35,348 bases of DNA from JBFFSQ01 sp041572275 (GTDB lineage Bacteria; Pseudomonadota; Gammaproteobacteria; SZUA-229): NCBI GenBank assembly GCA_041572275.1, contig JBFFSQ010000005.1:1-35348 (forward strand), given 5' to 3'. The notes below the pieces were generated by a model. It did no database searches, was not told where the DNA came from, and worked only from the letters and a program-made list of their open reading frames with translations. The position numbers were made by a program, and so were the translations under genes. Within the stretch, counting starts at the first letter, position 1. Each line of letters opens with the position of its first letter. Below, one piece after another: positions 16,018 through 24,635 of this stretch.

Positions 16018-16170
16018 GTGGGTGTCCTCGGCAGTGCCTGGGCAATATTAATTATAATTTTGAATTCAAAACTATAGCAGATACGACGGTGAAGCAATCG
16101 ATTGTTCATGATTGCATGAATCAGCGTGTGAGAGGGTTTCGTTACTGATACGGGTCTGGTGGGCTGAATG

Positions 16171-16196
16171 CCCGGATACCGATGTGAGTATCCGGG
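16171..16196. terminator. Hairpin after the 95-residue gene
   Basis: CCCGGATAC (16171-16179) and GTATCCGGG (16188-16196) form a perfect 9-bp stem with an 8-base loop, 13 bases after the stop of the minus-strand gene ending at 16209. No T-run follows, so intrinsic termination is uncertain. Confidence 0.4.
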
Positions 16197-16208
16197 AGAC
16201 GACAGCAA

Positions 16209-16496
16209 TTACTGATCGTTGTCTTTTGAGCTGCTGGGTGTGTGCAGCTTCACGACTTTAGCGCTGGTGTTATCATCCACATACTGTGGACGATGCTGGC
16301 TGGGCATGCCTGCTTCTTCGTTGATTTCTTTTTCACGGGACGCAATCAGGTTAAAGCACTGGCGCACGTCTTCCATGGTCTGTTCGCTGAGTGGGTGACG
16401 CATACCATTTTTAGGGGTAATGTCGCGAATAACACTGGCGAGAACCTGTCTCATGGTGACCAGAATACGATGTTCTTTAGATAATTCAGGATCCAT
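16209..16496 (-). CDS. Unknown 95-residue protein
   Basis: A 95-residue soluble protein with a helical N-terminal two-thirds (EHRILVTMRQVLASVIRDIT, then QTMEDVRQCFNLIASREKEI). A hydrophilic, probably disordered tail follows (HTPSSSKDNDQ). One cysteine, no signal peptide, no recognised domain. It diverges from the three-gene small-protein group starting at 16645, with a 148-base shared upstream region. Hypothetical; possibly a conserved family of related gammaproteobacteria, from memory only. Confidence 0.68.
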   Translation of the reverse strand: MDPELSKEHRILVTMRQVLASVIRDITPKNGMRHPLSEQTMEDVRQCFNLIASREKEINEEAGMPSQHRPQYVDDNTSAKVVKLHTPSSSKDNDQ

Positions 16497-16575
16497 ACTG
16501 CTAAGCCTGTCTAGTTAAAATATCGTTGCATTATAGCCTAATTTTGTCACATGCAGCCTCGTTGTCAGTAAGGTT

Positions 16576-16608
16576 TTGCTGTCATCGCTAGATATGGGTA
16601 TAATACCC
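16576..16608 (+). promoter_or_regulatory. Near-consensus sigma-70 promoter with palindrome over the -10 box
   Basis: TTGCTG (16576-16581) and a perfect TATAAT (16599-16604) are separated by exactly 17 bases, 40 bases before the ATG at 16645. The perfect inverted repeat GGGTAT-A-ATACCC (16596-16608) covers the -10 box and could be an operator or chance. Confidence 0.65.
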
Positions 16609-16644
16609 GACTAATTTACTTGGTTATATTTCGCAGGTGCAAGA

Positions 16645-16884
16645 ATGCCATATTACGTATATCGAATGCAGAACGCCGAGCTGGCGATGCTGAAACAACT
16701 GGATCTGATCAATGAGTTTGAGTCTTTCAAGGAAGCCAAAAACTTTGCACGTGAACAACGGGCTCAGCAGGCGGAAGGCGATGCAGCAACGATCAAAGTG
16801 ATTTTTGCTGATAATAAGCTTAGTGCCGAAGAACAGTTAATGGAAAAACGTGAACAGCCCATTGTCATGGAGCATGAAAAGTAA
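16645..16884 (+). CDS. Unknown 79-residue protein, first of a small-gene trio
   Basis: A 79-residue soluble protein beginning MPYYVYRMQNAELAMLKQLD, with a short beta start then helices, charged throughout (FKEAKNFAREQRAQQAEG). No membrane span, no cysteine. The start follows an AGGTG ribosome site and a strong promoter. It is followed by two other small genes on the same strand, 29 and 13 bases apart. I associate this opening sequence with conserved hypotheticals of sulfur-oxidising gammaproteobacteria, but cannot check. Function unknown. Confidence 0.72.
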   Translation: MPYYVYRMQNAELAMLKQLDLINEFESFKEAKNFAREQRAQQAEGDAATIKVIFADNKLSAEEQLMEKREQPIVMEHEK

Positions 16885-16913
16885 GACCTTGCTTTTCCCC
16901 CAGGTTGAAATCG

Positions 16914-17372
16914 ATGGATGAGAATGAATATAAACAAACCTACAACCGCATCAATGAACTGCGTTGTATGTTTGAGAAGGCGCTGTGTTCTTTACAGTGC
17001 AGCTGTTCGCAGAGTCACATGTTCAGGTTGGCTGATCGGCATGGTGCGGCCTGCCAATCGGCATCGGCGCAGCGGCAGTGTACCGTGTTGCTGGATAAAT
17101 TAAGAAAGCAGACACGATTCGTGTTTAAAATTAATGATATCGACGGGCCATTACCCCATAACAAAGAAATTCGGGTGCAGAATGGCGGGCTGATAGGACT
17201 GAAGAAACTGGTGGATGGTAACGATACGGTTGAGTCTGTCGATGATGTTCATCAGGTGATCACTGGTGCGATTGAAGCGTATGGCAGCATCGAGGAAGTG
17301 CCCTATAACCTTGTGATGCAGTCAGTGATGGCGTATAAAGCTCGACCGAAACGGCGATCGAAGAAAAGTTGA
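16914..17372 (+). CDS. Unknown cysteine-rich protein, second of the trio
   Basis: From the ATG at 16914 the product is 152 residues; a TTG three codons earlier is possible. Six cysteines cluster in the N-terminal third (Cys18, 25, 29, 31, 47, 56; spacing C-x6-C-x3-C-x-C-x15-C-x8-C), suggesting an iron-sulfur cluster or zinc site, since there is no signal peptide that would point to disulfides. The rest is soluble, and the C-terminal tail is basic (RPKRRSKKS). It starts 29 bases after the previous gene and ends 13 bases before the next. Family not recognised; metal binding is inferred. Confidence 0.72.
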   Translation: MDENEYKQTYNRINELRCMFEKALCSLQCSCSQSHMFRLADRHGAACQSASAQRQCTVLLDKLRKQTRFVFKINDIDGPLPHNKEIRVQNGGLIGLKKLVDGNDTVESVDDVHQVITGAIEAYGSIEEVPYNLVMQSVMAYKARPKRRSKKS

Positions 17373-17385
17373 ATAAAGGTCTGTT

Positions 17386-17700
17386 ATGAGACGAGCAAAA
17401 ACAGTAGAAGAGTATGTGGCATTGGTCAAAGATGCCCTTTATGAAATCGAAGAAGTGCGAGCGGCCATTGAATTTGATGAAGATGGTATGGGCCAGGCCA
17501 CCCAATTTATTGATGAAATCGAAGAATCTTTGAAAGGTGTCTATGACGGGATGCTTGATGGTAGCTACTGCTGGCGTACAGGCGATCTGAGATTCATGGA
17601 TATAATTCGTGACCTGGATGAGCGTGTCATTCCCTTCAAATCACTCCTGATCCGCATCAACGATACCCATCGAAACGGCCTGGAACCGGACGAGGAGTGA
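17386..17700 (+). CDS. Unknown 104-residue acidic helical protein, third of the trio
   Basis: A 104-residue acidic, helical soluble protein (EYVALVKDALYEIEEVRAAI, then ATQFIDEIEESLKGVYDGML), with one cysteine (Cys62) and a conserved-looking YCWRTGDLRFMD segment. It lies 13 bases after the cysteine-rich gene and 18 bases before a Nudix gene, so all four are probably co-transcribed from the promoter near 16600. Function unknown. Confidence 0.72.
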   Translation: MRRAKTVEEYVALVKDALYEIEEVRAAIEFDEDGMGQATQFIDEIEESLKGVYDGMLDGSYCWRTGDLRFMDIIRDLDERVIPFKSLLIRINDTHRNGLEPDEE

Positions 17701-17718
17701 ATCCCCTCGGGCGTAATT

Positions 17719-18285
17719 ATGTCCAGCTCAAAAAACAGAACCAATCCCTGGCAGACGCTGGCCACAAAGACCGTCTACGATAATCCGTGGATTCAACTCC
17801 AGCATCATGATGTGCTCAATCCGGCGGGAAAGCCGGGAATCTATGGCAAAGTCTGTTTCAAGAGCCAGGCGGTAGGCATTATTCCCGTTGATGATGACGG
17901 TAATACCTGGCTAGTTGGTCAGCATCGTTATACCTTGAACACCTGGTCCTGGGAAATTCCCATGGGTGGCTCGCCACTGGGTGAAAAACCTGAGGTGACT
18001 GCCTTGCGTGAACTGGAAGAGGAAACCGGTTTGCGTGCCAGCCGTATACGTCAGATCCTGCATTTGCACACATCGAATTCAATCACTGATGAGGCTGGAT
18101 ACGTATTTCTGGCGCAGGGTTTAAGTATCAGTGAGCAGGCGCTGGAAGACACCGAAGATATTGAGTTGATGAAACTACCACTGGCAGAGGCTATCGCCAT
18201 GGCGCAGGATGGTCGGTTGACTGATGCGATTAGTATTGCCGGCTTGCTTTATCTGGCACTGAATCAGCAACAGTTGCAACTGTAG
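17719..18285 (+). CDS. Nudix hydrolase, ADP-ribose pyrophosphatase-like
   Basis: A 188-residue Nudix hydrolase. The Nudix box is complete: Gly83, Glu89, Arg97-Glu98, Glu101-Glu102 and Gly104 fit G-x5-E-x7-R-E-U-x-E-E-x-G-U. The preceding VGQHRYTLNTWSWEIPMGG segment (66-84) matches the WE[IL]P-x-G region of ADP-ribose pyrophosphatases of the NudF type, so a nucleoside diphosphate sugar is the likely substrate. It is 18 bases after the small-gene trio and 42 bases before a second Nudix gene. Confidence 0.88.
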   Translation: MSSSKNRTNPWQTLATKTVYDNPWIQLQHHDVLNPAGKPGIYGKVCFKSQAVGIIPVDDDGNTWLVGQHRYTLNTWSWEIPMGGSPLGEKPEVTALRELEEETGLRASRIRQILHLHTSNSITDEAGYVFLAQGLSISEQALEDTEDIELMKLPLAEAIAMAQDGRLTDAISIAGLLYLALNQQQLQL

Positions 18286-18372
18286 TTTAATCGCTATGAT
18301 TAAAGCTCGCTGTATTGAGTAAACCGGGTGGTGGCTAAGGCAGAAACCAGAGTGCAGCAGATATCACATTCA

Positions 18373-18795
18373 ATGATGGATCAATTTCCTCGGGTCGGTG
18401 TCGCCGTAGTTGTCATCAACAAGGGCCGATTGCTGTTAGGTCGTCGCAGGAAACCGCCAGGTATCGATAGCTGGCAGTTGCCCGGTGGTTGGTTGGAAAC
18501 ATCGGAAACCATTTTTGATGCGGCGCGACGTGAAGTGCAGGAGAAAACCGGTTTACAAATACAGCAGCTGCAACAGGGGCCCTATACCAATAATATTTTT
18601 CCAGATGACAAGCGGCATTCGGTGACATTGTATGTCCGTGCCGAAAATACAGACGATGAGCTGTCTAATATAAAATCTGAGGCTGATTCAGAGTGGGCCT
18701 GGTATCCTGTCCTCAATTTACCACAACCCTTGTTCCTGCCACTGCAACATCTGATCGATGAACATCAAAGCTGGCTGATATCCGGCCAGGTTTAG
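18373..18795 (+). CDS. Nudix hydrolase, MutT/NUDT15-like, with altered Nudix box
   Basis: From the ATG at 18373 the product is 140 residues; the frame is open to a GTG at 18328, and neither start has a good ribosome site. FPRVGVAVVVINKGRLLLGR followed by WQLPGGWLETSE resembles the nucleotide-sanitising NUDT15/MutT-like branch. The Nudix box reads G-x5-E-x7-R-E-V-Q-E-K-T-G-L: the last of the paired metal-binding glutamates is Lys. That change could weaken or alter catalysis. It follows the first Nudix gene by about 90 bases to this start. Function therefore uncertain despite clear family. Confidence 0.82.
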   Translation: MMDQFPRVGVAVVVINKGRLLLGRRRKPPGIDSWQLPGGWLETSETIFDAARREVQEKTGLQIQQLQQGPYTNNIFPDDKRHSVTLYVRAENTDDELSNIKSEADSEWAWYPVLNLPQPLFLPLQHLIDEHQSWLISGQV

Positions 18796-18878
18796 TTTGT
18801 CTGTCGATCTTTTTTCATCTAGTGCGCGATTCTGTTTTCATGGATTTTTATGAGGCGGTTTTCCTATGCGAATAATCG

Positions 18879-18906
18879 TTGGTGCCGCGACAGATATTTT
18901 TAATAC
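18879..18906 (+). promoter_or_regulatory. Candidate promoter upstream of sucA
   Basis: TTGGTG (18879-18884) and TAATAC (18901-18906) with 16-base spacing, 130 bases before the sucA start. Found by eye; other matches in this A/T-rich gap are possible. Confidence 0.3.
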
Positions 18907-18974
18907 GCACTGTTTATTTTTCGAATAAATACTGCAAAATGGACTATAGATAGTAGTATTAGTCTTTGTGATAT

Positions 18975-19029
18975 CTGAACGAATCGAGTTCAGTGATTTC
19001 TAAATGCCAATCAGTCGGGAAATCTGAAC
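18975..19029. promoter_or_regulatory. CTGAAC inverted and direct repeats in the sucA leader
   Basis: CTGAAC (18975-18980) faces GTTCAG (18988-18993) across seven bases, and ATCTGAAC recurs at 19022-19029, just before the sucA ribosome site. Could be a regulator site or an RNA hairpin; no known operator is recognised. Confidence 0.3.
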
Positions 19030-19036
19030 AGGGTGC

Positions 19037-21889
19037 ATGGTGAAAAATAATAAAATGAACATGCAGGCGTTTTGGGATAGCTCCATGCTGGATGCTGGAA
19101 GCGCAGCCTGGGTAGAGGGCCTGTATGAAATCTATTTACGCAACCCGAATGAAGTCGAAAGTCATTGGCGTGATTATTTTGAAACTCTGCCGCGAGTCAA
19201 TGGCGCTGCTGATGATATCCCCCATGATGAAGTACGCCAGCAGTTCAGACGCCTAACCGCTCGCAAGGGCGGCATCCAGGCGGTTGCACGAAAGCCAGCT
19301 GTTAGTGTTAATCTCGAATACGAACGCAAACAGGTGCAGGTGTTGCAACTGATCAATGCTTATCGTTTCCGTGGTCATCAACATGCCAATCTCGATCCGT
19401 TAAATCGCCATACAAAACCTGAAGTGGAAGAACTGGATCTGCGTTTTCACTTGTTAACCGAAGCTGATCTGGACACGGTGTTTAGTACCGGTTCTCTGTT
19501 TGGGCCTGAGCAGGCCAGCTTGCGTGAAATTTATGACATTGTGCGTCGTACCTACTGCGGCAGTCTCGGTGTGGAATATATGCACATCACCGAGACCCAG
19601 GAAAAGCGCTGGGTACAGCATCGCATGGAGAGTGTCAGAGGGGAGGCCCGTCTAGATTCAGAGCAGAAACTGATGATACTCAAGCGTCTGACAGCCGCAG
19701 AAGGACTGGAGAAATATCTACATACAAAATATGTAGGGCAGAAACGCTTTTCACTGGAAGGTGGTGAAACCCTGATACCCGTCTTGTATGAGCTGATTCA
19801 GCGTGCAGGTACTTATGGTATGAAGGAAGTGGTGATGGGGATGGCTCATCGCGGACGACTGAATGTGCTGGTCAATATCATGGGCAAAACCCCCTATGAG
19901 TTGTTCATGGAATTTGAAGGCCGCAAGTCCAATGGTGATGCCTCCGGTGATGTTAAATATCACATGGGTTTTTCATCAGATATGCAAACACCCAGTGGGC
20001 CTGTGCATCTGGCACTGGCATTCAATCCATCGCATCTGGAAATTGTAGCACCAGTGGTCGAAGGTTCAGTACGTGCCCGTCAGGAGCGTCGCGGTGATCA
20101 GAAAGGAATAGAAGTACTGCCGGTGCAGGTGCATGGTGATGCTGCTTTTTCTGGGCAGGGTGTGGTGATGGAAACACTGCAAATGTCACAGTCGCGTGGC
20201 TTTTCTACCAAAGGCACAATACATATTGTCGTTAATAACCAGATTGGTTTTACCACCAGTAATCTTGCAGATGTCCGTTCCGCTTACTACTGTACCGACG
20301 TGGCGAAAATGGTGAATGCACCGATTTTACATGTTAATGCTGATGACCCGGAAGCCGCGATACTGGCAACACAGGTAGCGGTGGATTATCGCAATACTTT
20401 CTTCAAAGACGTGGTGATCGATATGGTGTGTTATCGACGGCATGGTCATAATGAAGCGGATGAACCGGCTGTCACGCAGCCGATGATGTACAAAAAAATC
20501 TACGCACTGAATACCACACGTAGTCTGTATGCTGACAAGTTGGTGACTGAAGGGCTCATTGATGAGGCGAGCGTTGAAGCCATGGTGTCTGACTATCGCG
20601 GTAATATGGATGCCGGTCACTGTGTGGTGCCAGAGATTCTTGATAGCGATCAGGTGGAACATGAATTTCATGTGAGCTGGGATCCCTATGAAAATACCAG
20701 TCATAGCGATCCTGCTGATACCCGCATTAGCCTGGATCAACTACGGGAGTTGTCGGCACGGCTGGAGCATATGCCAGAAGGTTTCGAATTGCAGCCACGT
20801 GTCGAGAAAATCATGACCGACCGTCATAAAATGACAGCTGGCGCATTACCGCTGGACTGGGGCTATGCTGAAACTATGGCCTATGCCAGTCTGGTGATGG
20901 AAGGCTTTGCTGTTCGCCTGTCGGGACAGGACAGTGGTCGGGGAACATTTTTTCATCGCCATGCAGTCTGGCATAACATGATTGATGGCACTGGCTATGT
21001 TCCCCTGCGTAATATCAGTGATGAGCAGGCAAATTTTCTGGTAATAGATTCAATTCTTTCAGAAGAAGCTGTACTGGCGTTTGAATATGGCTATGCGACA
21101 GCAGAACCGGAAACCCTGGTGATCTGGGAGGCGCAGTTTGGTGATTTTGCCAATAATGCCCAGGTTGTGATTGACCAGTTTATCAGTGCTGGTGAGCAAA
21201 AGTGGGGGCGTTTATGTGGGCTGGTGATGTTTTTACCCCATGGCTTTGAAGGGCAGGGTGCGGAGCATTCCTCGGCCCGACTGGAGCGATATCTTCAATT
21301 GTGTGCTCAGGAAAATATTCAGGTATGTGTGCCCAGTACCCCATCACAGATATTTCATTTGCTGCGGCGTCAGATGATTCGCAATTACCGTAAGCCATTA
21401 ATTGTGATGACCCCAAAAAGTCTGCTGCGTCATAAGCTTGCCGTGAGCACACTGGAAGATCTGACCGAGGGCCGATTCAAGCATGTGCTACCGGAAATTG
21501 ATGACCTCGATGATCATCAGGTGGAGCGGGTGATCATGTGTAGCGGTAAGGTCTATTATGATTTGCTGGAACATCGACGCCTGGCGGAAAAGCACGACAC
21601 TGCGATTATCCGTATTGAGGAACTTTACCCATTTCCGGTGGATTCATTAAACTTTGCATTACAGCCCTATATCAACGCAAAAGAATTGATCTGGTGTCAG
21701 GAAGAACCTAAAAACCAGGGGGCATGGGATTATTTTGAACCTCGATTCGCTGCAAAACTGAATCATCCATGCCAGGTCAGGTATGTGGGACGTGAACCAT
21801 CGGCGGCACCGGCGGTGGGTTCGTATATCGTACATGCCAAACAACAGAAAGCGCTGATTGCAGAAGCGTTGGATATTGACATTCAATAA
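19037..21889 (+). CDS. sucA: 2-oxoglutarate dehydrogenase E1 component
   Basis: A 950-residue thiamine-diphosphate enzyme that decarboxylates 2-oxoglutarate and passes the succinyl group to the lipoyl arm of SucB. The N-terminal motif AFWDSSMLDAGSAAWVEGLY, FNPSHLEIVAPVVEGSVRAR and the ThDP/Mg region (VHGDAAFSGQGVV...VNNQIGFTTSN) match E. coli SucA closely, as does the length. The C-terminal transketolase-like half contains a QFGDFANNAQVVIDQFISAG segment. First gene of sucA-sucB-lpd-sucC-sucD; the sucB ATG comes 14 bases after its stop. The exact start is uncertain: ATG 19037, GTG 19040 and ATG 19055 are all in frame, with AGGG just upstream. Confidence 0.97.
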   Translation: MVKNNKMNMQAFWDSSMLDAGSAAWVEGLYEIYLRNPNEVESHWRDYFETLPRVNGAADDIPHDEVRQQFRRLTARKGGIQAVARKPAVSVNLEYERKQVQVLQLINAYRFRGHQHANLDPLNRHTKPEVEELDLRFHLLTEADLDTVFSTGSLFGPEQASLREIYDIVRRTYCGSLGVEYMHITETQEKRWVQHRMESVRGEARLDSEQKLMILKRLTAAEGLEKYLHTKYVGQKRFSLEGGETLIPVLYELIQRAGTYGMKEVVMGMAHRGRLNVLVNIMGKTPYELFMEFEGRKSNGDASGDVKYHMGFSSDMQTPSGPVHLALAFNPSHLEIVAPVVEGSVRARQERRGDQKGIEVLPVQVHGDAAFSGQGVVMETLQMSQSRGFSTKGTIHIVVNNQIGFTTSNLADVRSAYYCTDVAKMVNAPILHVNADDPEAAILATQVAVDYRNTFFKDVVIDMVCYRRHGHNEADEPAVTQPMMYKKIYALNTTRSLYADKLVTEGLIDEASVEAMVSDYRGNMDAGHCVVPEILDSDQVEHEFHVSWDPYENTSHSDPADTRISLDQLRELSARLEHMPEGFELQPRVEKIMTDRHKMTAGALPLDWGYAETMAYASLVMEGFAVRLSGQDSGRGTFFHRHAVWHNMIDGTGYVPLRNISDEQANFLVIDSILSEEAVLAFEYGYATAEPETLVIWEAQFGDFANNAQVVIDQFISAGEQKWGRLCGLVMFLPHGFEGQGAEHSSARLERYLQLCAQENIQVCVPSTPSQIFHLLRRQMIRNYRKPLIVMTPKSLLRHKLAVSTLEDLTEGRFKHVLPEIDDLDDHQVERVIMCSGKVYYDLLEHRRLAEKHDTAIIRIEELYPFPVDSLNFALQPYINAKELIWCQEEPKNQGAWDYFEPRFAAKLNHPCQVRYVGREPSAAPAVGSYIVHAKQQKALIAEALDIDIQ

Positions 21890-21903
21890 GTTGAGAAGAC
21901 ATC

Positions 21904-23124
21904 ATGACTATAGAAGTCAAAGTACCGAGTTTACCTGAGTCTGTTGCTGATGCCGAAGTGGTGATTTGGCATAAGCAGGTAGGTGATCCGGTCAAGCGTG
22001 ATGAGTCGCTGGTGGATATTGAAACTGATAAGGTCGTGCTCGAGGTACCGGCACCGGTGGATGGTGTCATCAGTGAAATTATCGAATCTGTTGGTGCGAT
22101 AGTGACAGCCGAGCAGCTGATTGCTCGTATCGATGAAAAGGCTGTAGTTTCAGACTCGGTACCAGCGAAAACAAAAAAGGTAGTAGAGGCCGAGCCAGCT
22201 GAAGGCAAAGACCAGATTGTAGTGACACCTTCGGCGAAAAAAATGATGATGGAGCATGGTCTTGATGTGTCACAGGTAAGTGGTACTGGCCGTGATGGTC
22301 GAATACTGAAAGAAGATGTACAGCAATATCTGGCGACTGCAAAGACCGCACCTGTTGAAGAAACACATGTATCCGAGGCCGTTGTTATGGAGGCAAATGT
22401 GCCGGTAATTGACGAGTCTATGGAGCGCATCGAGCGCCGGGTACCGATGACGCGTTTACGTGCACGAGTAGCTGAGCGACTGGTGCAGGCTCAGCAAACC
22501 GCAGCCATTCTGACGACTTTCAATGAAGTGAATATGCAGCCTGTCATGGATTTGCGTAAAAAATACCAGGACACGTTTGAAAAGCAGTACGGCATACGTC
22601 TCGGCTTTATGTCATTTTTCATCAAGGCCAGTATCGAAGCCTTGAAGCGTTTTCCAGCAGTCAATGCATCTATCGACGGTAATGATATTGTTTATCACGG
22701 TTATTTTGATATCGGCGTGGCCGTGTCATCACCACGTGGTTTGGTGGTGCCTGTATTACGTGATGCCGATCAGATGAGTCTGGCAGAAATTGAAAAGGCA
22801 ATCGCTGAGTATGCTGAAAAGGCACAAAACAACAGCTTGACGATTGAAGAACTCAGTGGCGGTACTTTTAGTTTGTCCAATGGCGGTGTGTTTGGCTCAT
22901 TGATGTCTACACCAATTCTTAATCCACCGCAAAGTGGCATATTGGGTATGCATAAGATTCAGCAACGGCCAGTGGTTGAAAATGGTGAGATCGTGGCACG
23001 GCCTATGATGTATTTGGCCCTGTCTTATGATCATCGCATCATCGATGGCCGTGAGGCTGTGCAGTTTCTGGTAACCATCAAGGACAGTCTGGAAGATCCG
23101 GCACGAATGATTATTGGTGTCTGA
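21904..23124 (+). CDS. sucB: 2-oxoglutarate dehydrogenase E2, dihydrolipoyllysine succinyltransferase
   Basis: A 406-residue E2 core subunit. One lipoyl domain (1-80) carries the lipoylated Lys43 in ETDKVVLEVP. A hinge rich in Ala/Glu/Val/Lys follows, then a peripheral-subunit-binding domain at about 108-143 (VTPSAKKMMM...GTGRDGRILKEDV). The acyltransferase domain follows, ending in the active-site motif DHRIIDGRE (His377, Asp381). It transfers succinyl from SucA to CoA. It lies between sucA and lpd in one operon, preceded by a GAGAAG ribosome site. Confidence 0.97.
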   Translation: MTIEVKVPSLPESVADAEVVIWHKQVGDPVKRDESLVDIETDKVVLEVPAPVDGVISEIIESVGAIVTAEQLIARIDEKAVVSDSVPAKTKKVVEAEPAEGKDQIVVTPSAKKMMMEHGLDVSQVSGTGRDGRILKEDVQQYLATAKTAPVEETHVSEAVVMEANVPVIDESMERIERRVPMTRLRARVAERLVQAQQTAAILTTFNEVNMQPVMDLRKKYQDTFEKQYGIRLGFMSFFIKASIEALKRFPAVNASIDGNDIVYHGYFDIGVAVSSPRGLVVPVLRDADQMSLAEIEKAIAEYAEKAQNNSLTIEELSGGTFSLSNGGVFGSLMSTPILNPPQSGILGMHKIQQRPVVENGEIVARPMMYLALSYDHRIIDGREAVQFLVTIKDSLEDPARMIIGV

Positions 23125-23195
23125 TTTCCGCTAATCGTTTCTGTGTCCTGTTCAGTATCCGATTAAAAATATGACAATAAATTGTGGATAGAACA

Positions 23196-24635
23196 ATGTC
23201 TAAGTCTAAAAAATACGATGTGGTAATCATAGGTGCGGGTCCTGCTGGATATGTAGCTGCTATACGTTGTGCGCAATTGGGGCTGAATACCGCGTGTGTT
23301 GATAACTGGGTCAATTCTGATGGTGAGTTCGCACTGGGAGGCACCTGTCTCAATGTGGGTTGTATTCCATCCAAGTCATTACTGGAATCATCGGAATTAT
23401 ATTCACGTGCCCAGGGTGAACTGGCTGATCATGGCATCCAGACGAAGTCAGTGACTCTGAATCTCGATGCCATGATGGCGAGAAAAAACCAGGTGGTGAG
23501 TGACTTGACTCGTGGCATTGAAGGGCTGTTCAAGTCCAATAAGGTGAACTGGATCAAGGCGCGTGGTCGATTACTGGCCAATCGTAGAGTTGAATGTGTC
23601 AGTGCCGATGAGACGAAGGTTATTGAAGGGGAAAAAATCATTATTGCGACCGGCTCGTCATCCATTGATATTCCCGCCGCACCTTTAACTGATGGTTTGA
23701 TTGTCGACTCAACTGGTGCGCTGGCATTTACTGAGGTGCCGAAACGACTGGGGGTTATTGGCGCCGGTGTAATTGGGTTAGAGTTAGGCAGTGTCTGGAA
23801 TCGCCTGGGCTCAGATGTGGTGATGCTGGAAGCGCAGGAAACCTTCCTCACTATGACTGATGAACAGGTGTCACGGGATAGCTTGCGAATTTTCAAAAAG
23901 CAGGGCCTGGATATTCGTTTGAATGCTCGGTTAATGAAAACCGAGATCAAGAAGGGTCAGGTACATGTGCAGTATCAGGATGCTGATGGTGATCGTACCG
24001 AAGTGTTCGATAAGTTGATTGTAGCCGTAGGACGGCGACCGAACATTGATAATGTGTTTGATGAAGAAGCGAGTCTGTTACTGGATGAGCGGGGCTATAT
24101 CCATGTTAATGATCAGTGTGAAACATCTTTGCCCTGCGTCTATGCGATTGGGGATGTAGTACGTGGACCCATGTTGGCCCATAAGGGTTCAGAAGAAGGT
24201 GTCATGGTAGCGGAGCTGATAGCCGGTAATTTTGCTGAAGTAAAATATGATCTCATTCCATCTGTCATTTATACCCACCCGGAAATTGCCTGGGTCGGTA
24301 AAACTGAACAGCATTTGAAAACAGCGGGTGAAAATTACAAGGTAGGTACATTTCCTTTTGCGGCCAATGGCCGTGCTCGTGCTATGGGCGCTAGCGACGG
24401 CATGGTGAAGGTACTGTCTCAAGGTGACAGTGATCGGATTCTGGGGGTCCACATTATTGGGCCACAGGCATCAGAGATGGTGGCACAGGCGGTAATTGCA
24501 ATGGAAATGGAAGCCAGTGCTGAGGATATTGGTCTGATGACCTTTGCCCATCCAACTCTGTCAGAGTCTTTGCATGAAGCTGTCCTTGCAGTGAATGGTA
24601 ATGCTATTCATATAGCCCGTACCCGACGTCGCTAA
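23196..24635 (+). CDS. lpd: Dihydrolipoamide dehydrogenase (E3)
   Basis: From the ATG at 23196 the product is 479 residues; a GTG four codons upstream is also in frame. The FAD-binding GAGPAGYVAA motif is at residues 13-22, the redox disulfide is Cys51/Cys56 in GGTCLNVGCIPSK, and the NAD-binding GAGVIGLELG follows. The catalytic dyad His452-Glu457 lies in AHPTLSE. It reoxidises the lipoyl arm of SucB, transferring electrons to NAD+. Sitting inside the suc operon, it probably serves the 2-oxoglutarate complex, though it could also serve pyruvate dehydrogenase or glycine cleavage. Confidence 0.97.
   Translation: MSKSKKYDVVIIGAGPAGYVAAIRCAQLGLNTACVDNWVNSDGEFALGGTCLNVGCIPSKSLLESSELYSRAQGELADHGIQTKSVTLNLDAMMARKNQVVSDLTRGIEGLFKSNKVNWIKARGRLLANRRVECVSADETKVIEGEKIIIATGSSSIDIPAAPLTDGLIVDSTGALAFTEVPKRLGVIGAGVIGLELGSVWNRLGSDVVMLEAQETFLTMTDEQVSRDSLRIFKKQGLDIRLNARLMKTEIKKGQVHVQYQDADGDRTEVFDKLIVAVGRRPNIDNVFDEEASLLLDERGYIHVNDQCETSLPCVYAIGDVVRGPMLAHKGSEEGVMVAELIAGNFAEVKYDLIPSVIYTHPEIAWVGKTEQHLKTAGENYKVGTFPFAANGRARAMGASDGMVKVLSQGDSDRILGVHIIGPQASEMVAQAVIAMEMEASAEDIGLMTFAHPTLSESLHEAVLAVNGNAIHIARTRRR

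Noticed and set aside
16014..16208. Small minus-strand frame between the EF-hand gene and the 95-residue gene
   Set aside because: No plausible ribosome site or motif; it spans the hairpin at 16171-16196 and probably the EF-hand gene's promoter region.
21777..22430. Long minus-strand open frame of 217 codons opposite sucA/sucB
   Set aside because: It lies fully antisense to clearly conserved sucA and sucB sequence. Its product is a Ser/Thr-rich low-complexity chain typical of an antisense shadow.
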